Below, in pieces: positions 24,852-33,531 of a DNA stretch of 64,000 nucleotides (positions are counted from its first letter, which is position 1; the number at the start of each line of letters is the position of its first letter). The position numbers and the translations under genes were made by a program. The notes under the pieces are model-generated. The model worked only from the letters and a program-made list of their open reading frames with translations, was not told the DNA's origin and did not search any database. The stretch comes from Roseiarcus sp963829505 (GTDB lineage: Bacteria; Pseudomonadota; Alphaproteobacteria; Rhizobiales; Beijerinckiaceae): assembly GCA_963829505.1 (NCBI GenBank), contig CAWHIL010000003.1, forward strand, positions 1,708,814 to 1,772,813. The letters are read 5' to 3'.

Positions 24852-26507
24852 TCACCGCGAGAACTTCTTGTACTTCAGCCGGTGCGGGATGACGCTGTCG
24901 ATGCCGAGGCGGCGCTTCTTGTCCTCCTCGTAGTCGGCGAAATTGCCTTCGAACCATTCGACGTGGCTGTCGCCCTCGAAGGCCAGCATGTGGGTCGCGA
25001 TGCGGTCGAGGAAGAAGCGGTCGTGGCTGATGATGACCGCGCAGCCGGCGAAATCGGTCAGCGCCTCCTCGAGCGCGCGCAGCGTGTCGACGTCGAGATC
25101 GTTGGTCGGCTCGTCGAGCAGCAGAAGGTTCGCGCCGCTCTTCAGCATCTTCGCGAGATGCACCCGGTTGCGCTCGCCGCCCGAGAGCATGCCCACCTTC
25201 TTCTGCTGGTCGGCGCCCTTGAAGTTGAACGCGCCGCAATAGGCGCGCGAGTTCATCTCGCGTTTGGCGAGGTGGATGATGTCGTTGCCGCCGGAAATCT
25301 CCTCCCACACCGTCTTTTTGCCGTCGAGCGCGTCGCGCGACTGGTCGACGTAGCCGAGCTGAACGCTCTCGCCGATCTTGATCGCCCCCAAGTCCGGCTT
25401 CTCCTGGCCGGTGATCATGCGAAAGAGCGTGGTCTTGCCGGCGCCGTTGGCGCCGATGACGCCGACGATGCCGCCGGGCGGCAGCTTGAAGGTGAGGTCG
25501 TCGATCAGGAGCCGGTCGCCGTAGCCCTTCGAGAGAGCCTCGAAATCGATGACGTTGTCGCCGAGCCGCTCGGCGACCGGAATGATGATCTGCGCGGTCG
25601 TCGGCGCCTTGTCGGCCTGCTTCTTGACGAGTTCGTCGTAGCGCTGGATGCGCGCCTTGGACTTCGCCTGCCGGGCCTTGGGCGACGAGGCGATCCACTC
25701 GCTCTCTTCCGCCAGTGCCCGCTGGCGCGCGACGTCCTCGCGGCTCTCCTGTTCGAGCCGCTTCTGCTTCTGCTTCAGCCAGGAGGAATAATTGCCCTCG
25801 TAGGGGATGCCGCGGCCGCGGTCGAGTTCGAGGATCCAGCCCGTGACGTTGTCGAGGAAGTAGCGGTCGTGGGTGACGATCAGGATCGCGCCGGGATATT
25901 GGCGAAGATGGCCCTCGAGCCAGTTCACCGTCTCGGCGTCGAGATGGTTGGTCGGCTCGTCGAGCAGCAGGAGCTCGGGCTTCTCGAGCAGGAGGCGGCA
26001 GAGCGCGACGCGCCGCCGCTCGCCGCCCGACAGGCTCTCGACGTTGGCGTCGTCGGGCGGGCAGCCGAGCGCGTCCATCGCCTGCTCGACCTGACTTTCG
26101 AGATCCCAGAGGCCCTTCGCCTCGATCTCGTCCTGAAGCCTGGTCATCTCGTCGGCCGTCTCGTCGGAATAGTTCATCGCCAGTTCGTTGTAGCGGTCGA
26201 GGACCGCCTGCTTCTCCCGGACGCCGAGCATGGCGTTGCCCTTGACGTCGAGCGAGGGGTCGAGCTGCGGCTCCTGCGGCAGATAGCCGACCTTGGCGCC
26301 CTCGGCGACGAATCCCTCGCCGACGAACTCGGTGTCGATGCCGGCCATGACGCGCAGAAGCGTCGACTTACCCGAACCGTTGACGCCGAGCACGCCGATC
26401 TTGGCGTCCGGATAGAAGGACAGGTTGATGTTTTCGAGCACCTTCTTGCCGCCCGGATAGGTCTTGGTCAGACCCTGCATGTGGTAGATGAACTGGCGCG
26501 CGGCCAT
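24852..26507 (-). CDS. ettA: Energy-dependent translational throttle protein EttA (ABC-F)
   Basis: A 551-residue ABC-F ATPase with no membrane domain. Two nucleotide-binding domains: Walker A GVNGSGKSTLL and GANGAGKTTLF, signature motifs LSGGERRRVALCRLLL and LSGGERNRVHLAKMLK, Walker B LLLLDEPTNHLD and LLLLDEPTNDLD. The linker and arm features match EttA, which binds the ribosomal E site and gates the first peptide bonds according to the ATP/ADP ratio. Start MAARQFIYHMQGLTK at 26507. Single gene. Confidence 0.93.
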   Translation of the reverse strand: MAARQFIYHMQGLTKTYPGGKKVLENINLSFYPDAKIGVLGVNGSGKSTLLRVMAGIDTEFVGEGFVAEGAKVGYLPQEPQLDPSLDVKGNAMLGVREKQAVLDRYNELAMNYSDETADEMTRLQDEIEAKGLWDLESQVEQAMDALGCPPDDANVESLSGGERRRVALCRLLLEKPELLLLDEPTNHLDAETVNWLEGHLRQYPGAILIVTHDRYFLDNVTGWILELDRGRGIPYEGNYSSWLKQKQKRLEQESREDVARQRALAEESEWIASSPKARQAKSKARIQRYDELVKKQADKAPTTAQIIIPVAERLGDNVIDFEALSKGYGDRLLIDDLTFKLPPGGIVGVIGANGAGKTTLFRMITGQEKPDLGAIKIGESVQLGYVDQSRDALDGKKTVWEEISGGNDIIHLAKREMNSRAYCGAFNFKGADQQKKVGMLSGGERNRVHLAKMLKSGANLLLLDEPTNDLDVDTLRALEEALTDFAGCAVIISHDRFFLDRIATHMLAFEGDSHVEWFEGNFADYEEDKKRRLGIDSVIPHRLKYKKFSR

Positions 26508-26610
26508 TGCGAAAATCCTATGAATTGACGGGAGGAATTTGCCGGCGGAGATATCAGGGCCCGGGTCGGGAGGCAAGGCGAAGCGACGCTCGAACCATGA
26601 GGCAACTGTC

Positions 26611-26865
26611 ATGCTGAAACGCTTCACCCTGGCGGTCGCCCTCGCCGCGATCGCCGCGCGCGCCGGCGCGGCGGACACGCCGACAACAATCGCCGGACTC
26701 CTCGCCGACGGCTGGGAGATCGCAGGCTACGCCAGCGGCTACGACAACCGCACCTCGCTCATTCTCTTCCGCCATCCGGGCGTCAATGCGCTCGTTCAGT
26801 GCGGCGTCCTGTTCGACGTCACGCGCATGCCGCACACGGTGCTGAACTGCTACGAGCTGAAATGA
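26611..26865 (+). CDS. Small exported protein, unknown
   Basis: An 84-residue protein beginning with a signal peptide (MLKRFTLAVALAAIAARAGA). The mature part, about 64 residues, contains two cysteines (VQCGVLF, VLNCYELK) that could form a disulfide in the periplasm. I do not recognise a domain. ATG 26611 is chosen because it puts the lysine/arginine of the signal at the very start; the open frame reaches 26539. Confidence 0.65.
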   Translation: MLKRFTLAVALAAIAARAGAADTPTTIAGLLADGWEIAGYASGYDNRTSLILFRHPGVNALVQCGVLFDVTRMPHTVLNCYELK

Positions 26866-27033
26866 CGGCGTTGGGGCCTTTCTGGTCTCAGGGCCGGCCG
26901 CCGGTCCCGCTCGCGACCGGGCCGCTCGGAGAGATTGACTTACCCCGGCCGTCTCGCGCTCTATCAGGGCGGGCAAGCGCTTCCGGCGCGATGCCTCCAA
27001 TCCCGCGCCGGAAGAGGACGAGGGCCAGGGGCC

Positions 27034-27510
27034 ATGACGGACACGAGATCCACTTTACGGGCGGCCGACAAGCGAATGCGCGAACTCGCCGATCCGATCG
27101 GCCGCCTCCTCACCGACGGCTTCCACCTGCTCGGCCTCTTCGCCATCGGGGCTGCGACCGTCTGGGCGGCGGTCGCCGCCTTCTGGGGCATGATGCAGAA
27201 GGGCTCGCCGTCGATCGAGGACCTGCTGCTGCTCTTCATCTACCTCGAGATCGGCTCGATGGTCGGCATCTATTTCCGCACCAACCACCTGCCCGTCCGC
27301 TTCCTGCTCTATGTCGGGATCACGGCGATCACCCGCCACACCATCGGCTATGTGCAGGAGCAGCAGGGGGGAGCGGATACGGAGATCCTGTTTCTCGCTT
27401 TGGCGACGCTTATCCTGGCGCTCGCCGTGCTCGTCATCCGCTTCACCTCGAACCGCTTCCCGAGCCCGACCCACGGGGAAGCCGGGCGGAGCGGGATCAG
27501 CGTGGACTAG
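27034..27510 (+). CDS. psiE: PsiE-like phosphate-starvation-inducible membrane protein
   Basis: A 158-residue integral membrane protein with four hydrophobic segments (about residues 28-50, 60-78, 85-104, 118-138) and the PsiE pattern FIYLEIGSMVGIYFRTNHLPVRFLLYVGITAITRHTIG. PsiE is induced by phosphate starvation in E. coli but has no known activity. Start at ATG 27034; the frame is open to 26935. The next gene follows after 11 bases, so they may be co-transcribed. Confidence 0.85.
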   Translation: MTDTRSTLRAADKRMRELADPIGRLLTDGFHLLGLFAIGAATVWAAVAAFWGMMQKGSPSIEDLLLLFIYLEIGSMVGIYFRTNHLPVRFLLYVGITAITRHTIGYVQEQQGGADTEILFLALATLILALAVLVIRFTSNRFPSPTHGEAGRSGISVD

Positions 27511-27521
27511 GGGCAAATCGG

Positions 27522-28808
27522 ATGGCCTTCGACCTCGTCGTCCGCAACGCGACGCTCCCCGACGGGCGGAAGGGGCAGGACGTCGGCGTGTCGGCCGGCC
27601 GCATCGCCGCGATCGGGCCGAACCTCGCGGCCGAAGCGGGCGAGACTGTCGAAGCCGGCGGCTATCTCCTGTCGCCGCCGTTCGTCGACTGTCACTTCCA
27701 CATGGACGCGACGCTGACGCTTGGCGAGCCGCGTCTCAACCAGTCGGGCACGCTGCTCGAGGGGATCGCGCTCTGGGGCGAACTCAAGCCGCATCTGACG
27801 CATGAAAAGGTCGCCGAGCGGGCGCTGCGCTATTGCGACCTCGCGGTTTCGCAAGGGCTGCTCGCCGTCCGCAGCCACGTCGATGTCTGCGATGACCGGC
27901 TGCTCGCGGTCGAAGCGCTGATCGACGTGCGGACCAAGGTGAAGCCTTATCTCGATCTCCAGCTCGTCGCCTTCCCGCAGGACGGCTATTTGCGGTCGCC
28001 GTCGGCGGCCCGGAACCTCGAGCGGGCGCTCGACCTCGGCGTGGACGTCGTCGGCGGCATCCCGCATTTCGAGCGCACGATGGCGGACGGCGCAGCCTCC
28101 GTCACGGCGTTGTGCGAAATCGCGGCGCGGCGCGGGCTCAGGGTCGACCTTCACTGCGACGAAAGCGACGATCCGATGTCGCGCCACGTCGAGACGCTGG
28201 CCGCCGAAGCGCATCGGCTCGGCCTCGGCGCCCGGGCGACCGGCTCGCACCTGACCTCGATGCATTCGATGGACAATTACTACGTCTCGAAGCTCCTGCC
28301 GCTGATCGCCGAGAGCGGCATGAATGCGATCGCAAATCCGCTGATCAACCTGACGCTGCAGGGGCGCCACGACACTTACCCGCGCCGTCGCGGCATCACC
28401 CGGATCGCGGAGATGCGCGCCCATGGCGTCCCGGTCGCGCTCGGGCAGGATTGCGTCATGGACCCCTGGTACGGGCTTGGGCAAGCCGACATGCTCGACG
28501 TCGCGCATATGGCCGTGCATGGCGCGCCGATGACCAGCCGCGAGGCGATCCGCTGGACCTTCGACGCGGTGACCGAGATCCCCGCGCGCATCCTCGGGCT
28601 CGACGACTACGGCCTCAAGGTCGGCGCGAACGCGGACCTCGTGCTCCTGCAGGCGTTCGATCCGATCGAGGCGGTTCGGCTGAGGGCGACCCGGCTCGCG
28701 GTCCTTCGCCGCGGCCGGGTTGTCGCCAGAACGCGCGCGCAGGAAACCGAGCTTGCGCTTCCGGGGCGACCGCGGACGATTGACCCCGCATCCTACGCGC
28801 CTGGCTGA
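27522..28808 (+). CDS. codA: Cytosine deaminase-like amidohydrolase
   Basis: A 428-residue metal-dependent hydrolase of the cytosine deaminase group. Metal ligands: H58 and H60 (VDCHFHMDATL), a histidine in VDLHCDESDDP, a further one in GSHLTSMHSMDN, and the aspartate in GQDCVMDPW. CodA converts cytosine to uracil and ammonia; relatives act on other N-heterocycles (isoguanine, creatinine), so the substrate is a probable, not proven, call. Ends 7 bases from the convergent DUF1186 gene. Confidence 0.8.
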   Translation: MAFDLVVRNATLPDGRKGQDVGVSAGRIAAIGPNLAAEAGETVEAGGYLLSPPFVDCHFHMDATLTLGEPRLNQSGTLLEGIALWGELKPHLTHEKVAERALRYCDLAVSQGLLAVRSHVDVCDDRLLAVEALIDVRTKVKPYLDLQLVAFPQDGYLRSPSAARNLERALDLGVDVVGGIPHFERTMADGAASVTALCEIAARRGLRVDLHCDESDDPMSRHVETLAAEAHRLGLGARATGSHLTSMHSMDNYYVSKLLPLIAESGMNAIANPLINLTLQGRHDTYPRRRGITRIAEMRAHGVPVALGQDCVMDPWYGLGQADMLDVAHMAVHGAPMTSREAIRWTFDAVTEIPARILGLDDYGLKVGANADLVLLQAFDPIEAVRLRATRLAVLRRGRVVARTRAQETELALPGRPRTIDPASYAPG

Positions 28809-28815
28809 CGAGAGG

Positions 28816-29631
28816 TCACATCGGGCGATCGACGGCGCTCACGATGTCGCGCAGACGACAGGCGTCGCGGGCGGCCTCGGCGCCGGCGAGGAGCAGAAGC
28901 GCGGACGTCGCGTCTTCGAGCGGCGCGATGTGGTCGAACGCGAAACCCGAGAGACCCGCGGCGTCTGACCGGGCGAGCGTAAGCCGCGACTTGAACGCCG
29001 AGCAGTCGAAATCGCCGTCGGGAATGAAGCCGTCCGATCGGAGCCTGACGATCTCGGCGTCCATGTCCTCGTAGCCGAGGTTGGCGACCGTCGAGGCCCA
29101 GGTCATCCAGAAGACCGAGTCGCGGCGCGGCCGGGCGTCGCGACGAACCCGGAGAAGATAGGCGCGCATGTCGGCGTCGCTCATCGCGAGCCTGGCGCGC
29201 ACGAGATAGCCGAGCGCGGCGAGCGCCGAGGCCCGCGCGAATTCGTCGCCGCGCGCGGACTCGATTGCCCGGCGCAAGGGGACCGTATCGCCGTCGAAGA
29301 CGCTGATCAGGACGCCGGGCAGCGTCTCCGTCACCGCGTCGTCGAGCCATTCGGCGATGCCCGCGTCCTCGGCGATGAGGCGGCAGAGGATCGGATAGGC
29401 GCGCGTCTCGCGCTTCTCGCCGCAAAGATGGGCGATGTAGAAGGCTTCCGAGCCGGAAACCTCGTCGCGGCGGCCGGAAGCGAAATCGCCGAGGCGTCCG
29501 ATCAGCCAGGTCGAGGCGTCGTCCCAGTTGGCGGACGCCCAGGTCAGGACTTCGCGCGATGGATTGACGATGTCGCCGAGCGCGGCGAGCGCGTCGGCCC
29601 AGGTGATGTCGGCGGCGGTGTGTTTGTTCAT
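28816..29631 (-). CDS. DUF1186 domain protein (HEAT-like)
   Basis: A 271-residue soluble protein of the DUF1186 family: FYIAHLCGEKRETRAYPILCRLI, LPGVLISVFDGD, FARASALAALGYLVRAR, and DSVFWMTWASTVANLGYEDM. The repeated two-helix pattern resembles HEAT repeats and suggests protein binding. The family has no proven function. No SEC-C zinc motif is visible at the C-terminus, unlike some members. Monocistronic. Confidence 0.75.
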   Translation of the reverse strand: MNKHTAADITWADALAALGDIVNPSREVLTWASANWDDASTWLIGRLGDFASGRRDEVSGSEAFYIAHLCGEKRETRAYPILCRLIAEDAGIAEWLDDAVTETLPGVLISVFDGDTVPLRRAIESARGDEFARASALAALGYLVRARLAMSDADMRAYLLRVRRDARPRRDSVFWMTWASTVANLGYEDMDAEIVRLRSDGFIPDGDFDCSAFKSRLTLARSDAAGLSGFAFDHIAPLEDATSALLLLAGAEAARDACRLRDIVSAVDRPM

Positions 29632-29729
29632 CGTGGTCGCAATCCTCTCTCTTTCGATCAGGCCGGCTGCATCGATCGTGCCGCGGCGCGGGGAGAGGCG
29701 TGGGTGGCGAAAACGGGACCGTGTCGCGA

Positions 29730-29758
29730 ACGTTTTGCGACCGCGCGGCGCAAAACGT
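29730..29758. promoter_or_regulatory. Perfect inverted repeat upstream of DUF1186 gene
   Basis: ACGTTTTGCG and CGCAAAACGT, 9 bases apart, half-site centres 19 bp apart. It lies about 100 bp upstream of the DUF1186 start and 72 bp after the end of the upstream TPP-enzyme gene. No T-run follows in either direction, so an operator is more likely than a terminator, but either is possible. Confidence 0.45.
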
Positions 29759-29829
29759 GACGGACCTAACGGAAGGGCGCGATGCGCCGTTGTGTGCCTG
29801 AATGAGACGATGTCCGCGTGGGGGCGCCT

Positions 29830-31518
29830 CTACCCGCTGGCGCGCTTCCGCGCCGCCTCGCGGATGGCGCTCAAGGTCGTCGCGGGCGTGATCGCCTCGG
29901 GATCGATCTTGATGTGGATGATCGCCGGCAGGCCCGCGACAAGCGCGCGCTCGAAGGCGGGCGCAAACTCGGCGGTCTCCTCGACCGTCTCGCCATGGCC
30001 GCCAAAGGCGCGCGCATAGGCCGCGAAATCGGGGTTCCTGAGGTCGGAGGCGACGACCCGCCCAGGAAACTCGCGCTCCTGATGCATGCGGATCGTGCCG
30101 TACATGCCATTGTCGATGAGGACGACGACGATCGGCAGCGCATATTGGACCGCGGTCGCAAACTCCTGGCCGTTCATCAGGAAATCGCCGTCGCCGGAGA
30201 AGGCGACGACGCTCCTGCCGGGAAAGACCTGCGCCGCGGCGATCGCCGCCGGCAGCCCGAAGCCCATCGATCCCGACGTCGGCCCAAGCTGCTGCTCGAT
30301 CTTGCGGAAGCGCAGGAAGCGACCCGCCCAGATGGTGAAATTGCCGGCCCCGGTGGCGAAGATCGCGTCCGGAACGCGGCGCCGGAGCGCGAACATGATC
30401 TCGCTCACCTGCACCCGTCCCGGATTGATCGGCGCCTGCTCGCTCCAGGCGAGATAGTCCGACCGCGCAGCCCGTGTCTCCGCCGACCAGGGAAGTGCGG
30501 GCGGCGGCTGCAAGCCTTCGAGCGCGGCGCAGAATTCCGCCGTCGTGGCGACGATCCCGAGCGTCGGATGATAATTCCAGCCGATCTCGTGCGGGTCGGC
30601 GTGGATGTGGACGAGCCGCTGGCTGGGCGCCGGAATGCCGAAGAGCGTGTAGCCTTGCGCAGCGGCCTCCGACATGCGCCCGCCGACGAGCATCACGAGG
30701 TCGGCGCCTTCGATGCGGGCCTTCAGCTTCGGGTTCGCCGAGAGGCCGATTTCGCCGGCGTAATGGTCGTGCTCGCCGTCGAAGGCGCTGGCGCGCCGGA
30801 AGGAGCCGACGACGGGCATGTCGAACCGCTCGGCGAAGCGGGCGAAGGCGGCGCCCGCTCTGGCGCTCCAGCCCGGACCGCCGAGAATGGCGATCGGCCG
30901 CTCGGCCGCCCACAGCATCTTCTGAAGCTCGGCCATCTGCGCCAGCCCCGGCCAGATGGGGGCCGCGACCGCCCTCGGCGCGTCGGCGACCGAGGCCATC
31001 TCGACGAGCATGTCTTCCGGCAGCGCGATCGCGACCGGGCCTGGACGGCCCTGCATGGCGACGTGGAAGGCGCGCTGCACCACCTCCGGGATCTGGGCGG
31101 GGCTCGAGATTTCGGTGACCCACTTGGCGACCGAGCCGAAGAAGGCGCGATAGTCCATTTCCTGAAACGCGCCGCGGCCGAGCATGCCGCGCTCGACCTG
31201 GCCGATGAAGAGGATCATGGGCGCGGAATCGTGCTCGGCGATATGCATGCCATGCGCCGCGTTGGTCGCGCCGGGCCCCCTGGTGACGAAGCAGATTCCG
31301 GGGCGATGGGTGAGACGCCCTTCCGTCAGCGCCATGATCGCGGCGCCGGCTTCCTGGCGGCAGACGATCGGCCTGATCGGAGAGTCGAGCATCGCGTCGA
31401 GCGCGGCGAGATAGGATTCGCCTGGAATGCAATAGGCCCGCTCGACCCCCTGGACGGCAAGCTGGTCGACAAGGATCTGTCCGCCCGTTCGGGGCGAGGG
31501 CGTGGACATGGGGGTCAT
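29830..31518 (-). CDS. Thiamine pyrophosphate-dependent enzyme, acetolactate synthase-like
   Basis: A 562-residue TPP enzyme with the usual three domains: PYR (catalytic glutamate in VCRQEAGAAIMA), the central domain, and the PP domain with the TPP/Mg motif GDGDFLMNGQEFATAVQ...DN. It resembles acetolactate synthase large subunits but lacks an ilvH partner and lies outside any ilv operon, so it may be a related decarboxylase or ligase (benzaldehyde lyase, oxalyl-CoA decarboxylase or AlsS-like). ATG 31518 (MTPMSTPS) chosen; 31509 is equally possible. Confidence 0.82.
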   Translation of the reverse strand: MTPMSTPSPRTGGQILVDQLAVQGVERAYCIPGESYLAALDAMLDSPIRPIVCRQEAGAAIMALTEGRLTHRPGICFVTRGPGATNAAHGMHIAEHDSAPMILFIGQVERGMLGRGAFQEMDYRAFFGSVAKWVTEISSPAQIPEVVQRAFHVAMQGRPGPVAIALPEDMLVEMASVADAPRAVAAPIWPGLAQMAELQKMLWAAERPIAILGGPGWSARAGAAFARFAERFDMPVVGSFRRASAFDGEHDHYAGEIGLSANPKLKARIEGADLVMLVGGRMSEAAAQGYTLFGIPAPSQRLVHIHADPHEIGWNYHPTLGIVATTAEFCAALEGLQPPPALPWSAETRAARSDYLAWSEQAPINPGRVQVSEIMFALRRRVPDAIFATGAGNFTIWAGRFLRFRKIEQQLGPTSGSMGFGLPAAIAAAQVFPGRSVVAFSGDGDFLMNGQEFATAVQYALPIVVVLIDNGMYGTIRMHQEREFPGRVVASDLRNPDFAAYARAFGGHGETVEETAEFAPAFERALVAGLPAIIHIKIDPEAITPATTLSAIREAARKRASG

Positions 31519-31625
31519 GGGTCCTTGCGTGATCGACCACGCCACTTTACGCGGCGGCGCGCGGGGAGCAAATGCGCGGGCGAAGCGGGCGCGCCACGGC
31601 TTCGACTTCGGAGGTCGCCCGTCGC

Positions 31626-31916
31626 CTAATATCCAGCCTCTTTCTGATGTCGAACCGCAAGGATCGTCACGGCGTCGTCGTCGATGCGATACCGGGCCAC
31701 ATAGCCGCTGTCGCCGAAGCCGATCAGCCATTCGCGATATTGCTCGGGCAGGTCATCGATCAGACGGCCCATTCGCGGATGCGCGCCGAGAATCTTCACG
31801 CCCTGACGGATGGCCTCCCCCGCCCGGCGCGCAGCATCCGGACTCTTGGGACGCAGAAACTCCCGCAGTCGGTGCAGGTCTCGGATCGCCGCCGGCGCGA
31901 ACGTCACTCGTGGCAT
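31626..31916 (-). CDS. parE: ParE/RelE family toxin
   Basis: A 96-residue RelE/ParE-fold protein: VTFAPAAIRDLHRLREFL, AIRQGVKILGAHPRMGR, and the closing ARYRIDDDAVTILAVRHQKEAGY. ParE proteins poison DNA gyrase; RelE relatives cut mRNA. The long N-terminal helical hairpin and missing catalytic RelE residues favour ParE. It is encoded directly after, and overlaps by 13 bases, a ribbon-helix-helix antitoxin. Confidence 0.85.
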   Translation of the reverse strand: MPRVTFAPAAIRDLHRLREFLRPKSPDAARRAGEAIRQGVKILGAHPRMGRLIDDLPEQYREWLIGFGDSGYVARYRIDDDAVTILAVRHQKEAGY

Positions 31917-32179
31917 GTGGGGGGCGGCAGTTCGTCTTCAGTTCCCCAGCTTGCCAGCCACCGATCTGCTTCCTCGGCGGTCGTGTGCAGGCCGGTGGTT
32001 TGAAACTCCTCCCACGCGCTGAGCGTCTCGCGCTTCAGGGCCTCGCGCTTTTCTTCGCGCTCAACGTACTGTGCGATCGCCTCGCGCATGATCCAGTGCG
32101 CGGTGCGGCGGCGAGCATCAGCAAGCTGTTGTACGCGCCCCTTCATTTCGTCATCGAGCTTGATGGATGTCGTCGCCAC
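31904..32179 (-). CDS. parD: ParD-like ribbon-helix-helix antitoxin
   Basis: A 91-residue antitoxin, start GTG 32179. The N-terminus ATTSIKLDDEMKGRVQQLADARRRTAHWIMREAI is a ribbon-helix-helix DNA-binding domain of the CopG/RelB-like class; the acidic C-terminus should bind and neutralise the toxin. A palindrome lies 15-31 bases upstream of the start. The frame is open far beyond 32179, but the family begins here. Confidence 0.82.
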   Translation of the reverse strand: MATTSIKLDDEMKGRVQQLADARRRTAHWIMREAIAQYVEREEKREALKRETLSAWEEFQTTGLHTTAEEADRWLASWGTEDELPPPTCHE

Positions 32180-32193
32180 GCAATCCTCGTTGG

Positions 32194-32210
32194 AAGAGGT
32201 GTTACCTCTT
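32194..32210. promoter_or_regulatory. Operator of parDE
   Basis: AAGAGGT-GTT-ACCTCTT is a perfect 7-3-7 palindrome, 15 bases upstream of the antitoxin start. Such sites mediate autorepression by the antitoxin-toxin complex. Confidence 0.6.
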
Positions 32211-32417
32211 ACTAAGGTAGTCCATACACGCTCCACGGTCCAGTCCGCTGCTGGTCGAGATGTCCCCGACCGTTGCGACCCTTGACGCTGCGCCCCGGGC
32301 CGCTTTGCGACCGAACGAGACGCGACCGCGCTCCGGTCTACACCATTCGTTCCGCGACGATCCGGCGCGCAGGCTCGCCTTGCGCCCGAGTTCCCTTGCG
32401 CCCATTGTCCCTGCGCC

Positions 32418-33506
32418 ATGGCCTTGCCCGCCGACCGCCCTGCCGCTGAAACGGGCGCGCTCGCGAATCTCAACGCGCGATCGCGCGAGATTTTCCGCCG
32501 CATCGTCAACTCGTACCTGACGACGGGCGAGCCGGTCGGTTCGCGGCATCTGTCGCGCACCCTGCCGACGGCGCTTTCCCCGGCCTCGGTGCGCAATGTC
32601 ATGCAGGACCTCGAGGAGATGGGCCTGATCTACGCGCCGCACGCGAGCGCGGGACGGCTGCCGACCCAGCTCGGCCTGCGCTTCTTCGTCGACGCGCTAC
32701 TCGAATTCGGCGATCTCGGCCGGGAGGAGCGGTCGCGGATCGACGCGCAGGTGCGCGCCGCGGCCGAAGGGGGCGGCTTCGAGGGCGCGCTGGCCGAGAC
32801 GACGAGCGTGCTCTCCGACCTCACGCGCGGGGCCGGCGTCGTCTTGACGATCAAGTCCGACCCGTCCCTGAAGCACGTCGAATTCCTGCGGCTCGAGCCG
32901 GAAAGAGCGCTGGCCGTGCTGGTCGCCGAGGATGGCTCGGTCGAGAACCGGGTGATCGGCACGCCGGCCGGCCTGCCCGCCTCGGCGCTTGTCGAGGCCG
33001 GCAACTATCTCAACGCCCGGATTCGCGGACGCACGCTTGGCGAACTCACGACCGAAGTCGAGACCGAGCGCGCCCTGGCGCGCGGCGAACTCGACGCGAT
33101 CGCGGCTCGTCTCGTCGAGGCCGGGCTCGCCTCGTGGGCCGGCGCTTCGGGAGCGCGCGATCAACTCATTGTCCGCGGCCAGGCCAATCTCCTCGGCGAC
33201 CTCCGGGCGGCCGACGACCTCGAGCGGATCCGAACCCTGTTCGCCGACCTCGAAACCAAGACCGAGGTCATCGAGCTTCTGCACCGCGCCGAAACCGGCG
33301 ACGGCGTCAAGATTTTCATCGGCTCCGAGAATAAGCTATTTTCGCTCTCCGGATCGTCGATGATCGCCGCCCCGCTGCGCGGCGGCGACCGTCGGGTCGC
33401 CGGCGTCCTCGGCGTCATCGGTCCCACGCGCCTGAACTACGGCCGCATCGTCCCGATGGTCGAGTACGCGGCGCAGGTGCTTGGCGACCTGAAACGAACC
33501 CGCTGA
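32418..33506 (+). CDS. hrcA: Heat-inducible transcription repressor HrcA
   Basis: A 362-residue repressor that binds CIRCE elements before groESL-type genes and needs GroEL to fold. N-terminal winged helix: REIFRRIVNSYLTTGEPVGSRHLSR and LSPASVRNVMQDLEEMGLIYAPHASAGRLPT; C-terminal regulatory part with KIFIGSENKLFSLSGSSMIAAPL and a GVLGVIGPTRLNYGRIVPMVEY end. The usual downstream grpE is not here; an HdeD-like gene follows instead. Confidence 0.95.
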   Translation: MALPADRPAAETGALANLNARSREIFRRIVNSYLTTGEPVGSRHLSRTLPTALSPASVRNVMQDLEEMGLIYAPHASAGRLPTQLGLRFFVDALLEFGDLGREERSRIDAQVRAAAEGGGFEGALAETTSVLSDLTRGAGVVLTIKSDPSLKHVEFLRLEPERALAVLVAEDGSVENRVIGTPAGLPASALVEAGNYLNARIRGRTLGELTTEVETERALARGELDAIAARLVEAGLASWAGASGARDQLIVRGQANLLGDLRAADDLERIRTLFADLETKTEVIELLHRAETGDGVKIFIGSENKLFSLSGSSMIAAPLRGGDRRVAGVLGVIGPTRLNYGRIVPMVEYAAQVLGDLKRTR

Positions 33507-33531
33507 CGCCACCGAGGAGGGAACGCGAACC

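Noticed and set aside
30086..31629. Plus-strand frames opposite the TPP enzyme
   Set aside because: Shadows of the minus-strand gene, which has clear TPP motifs.
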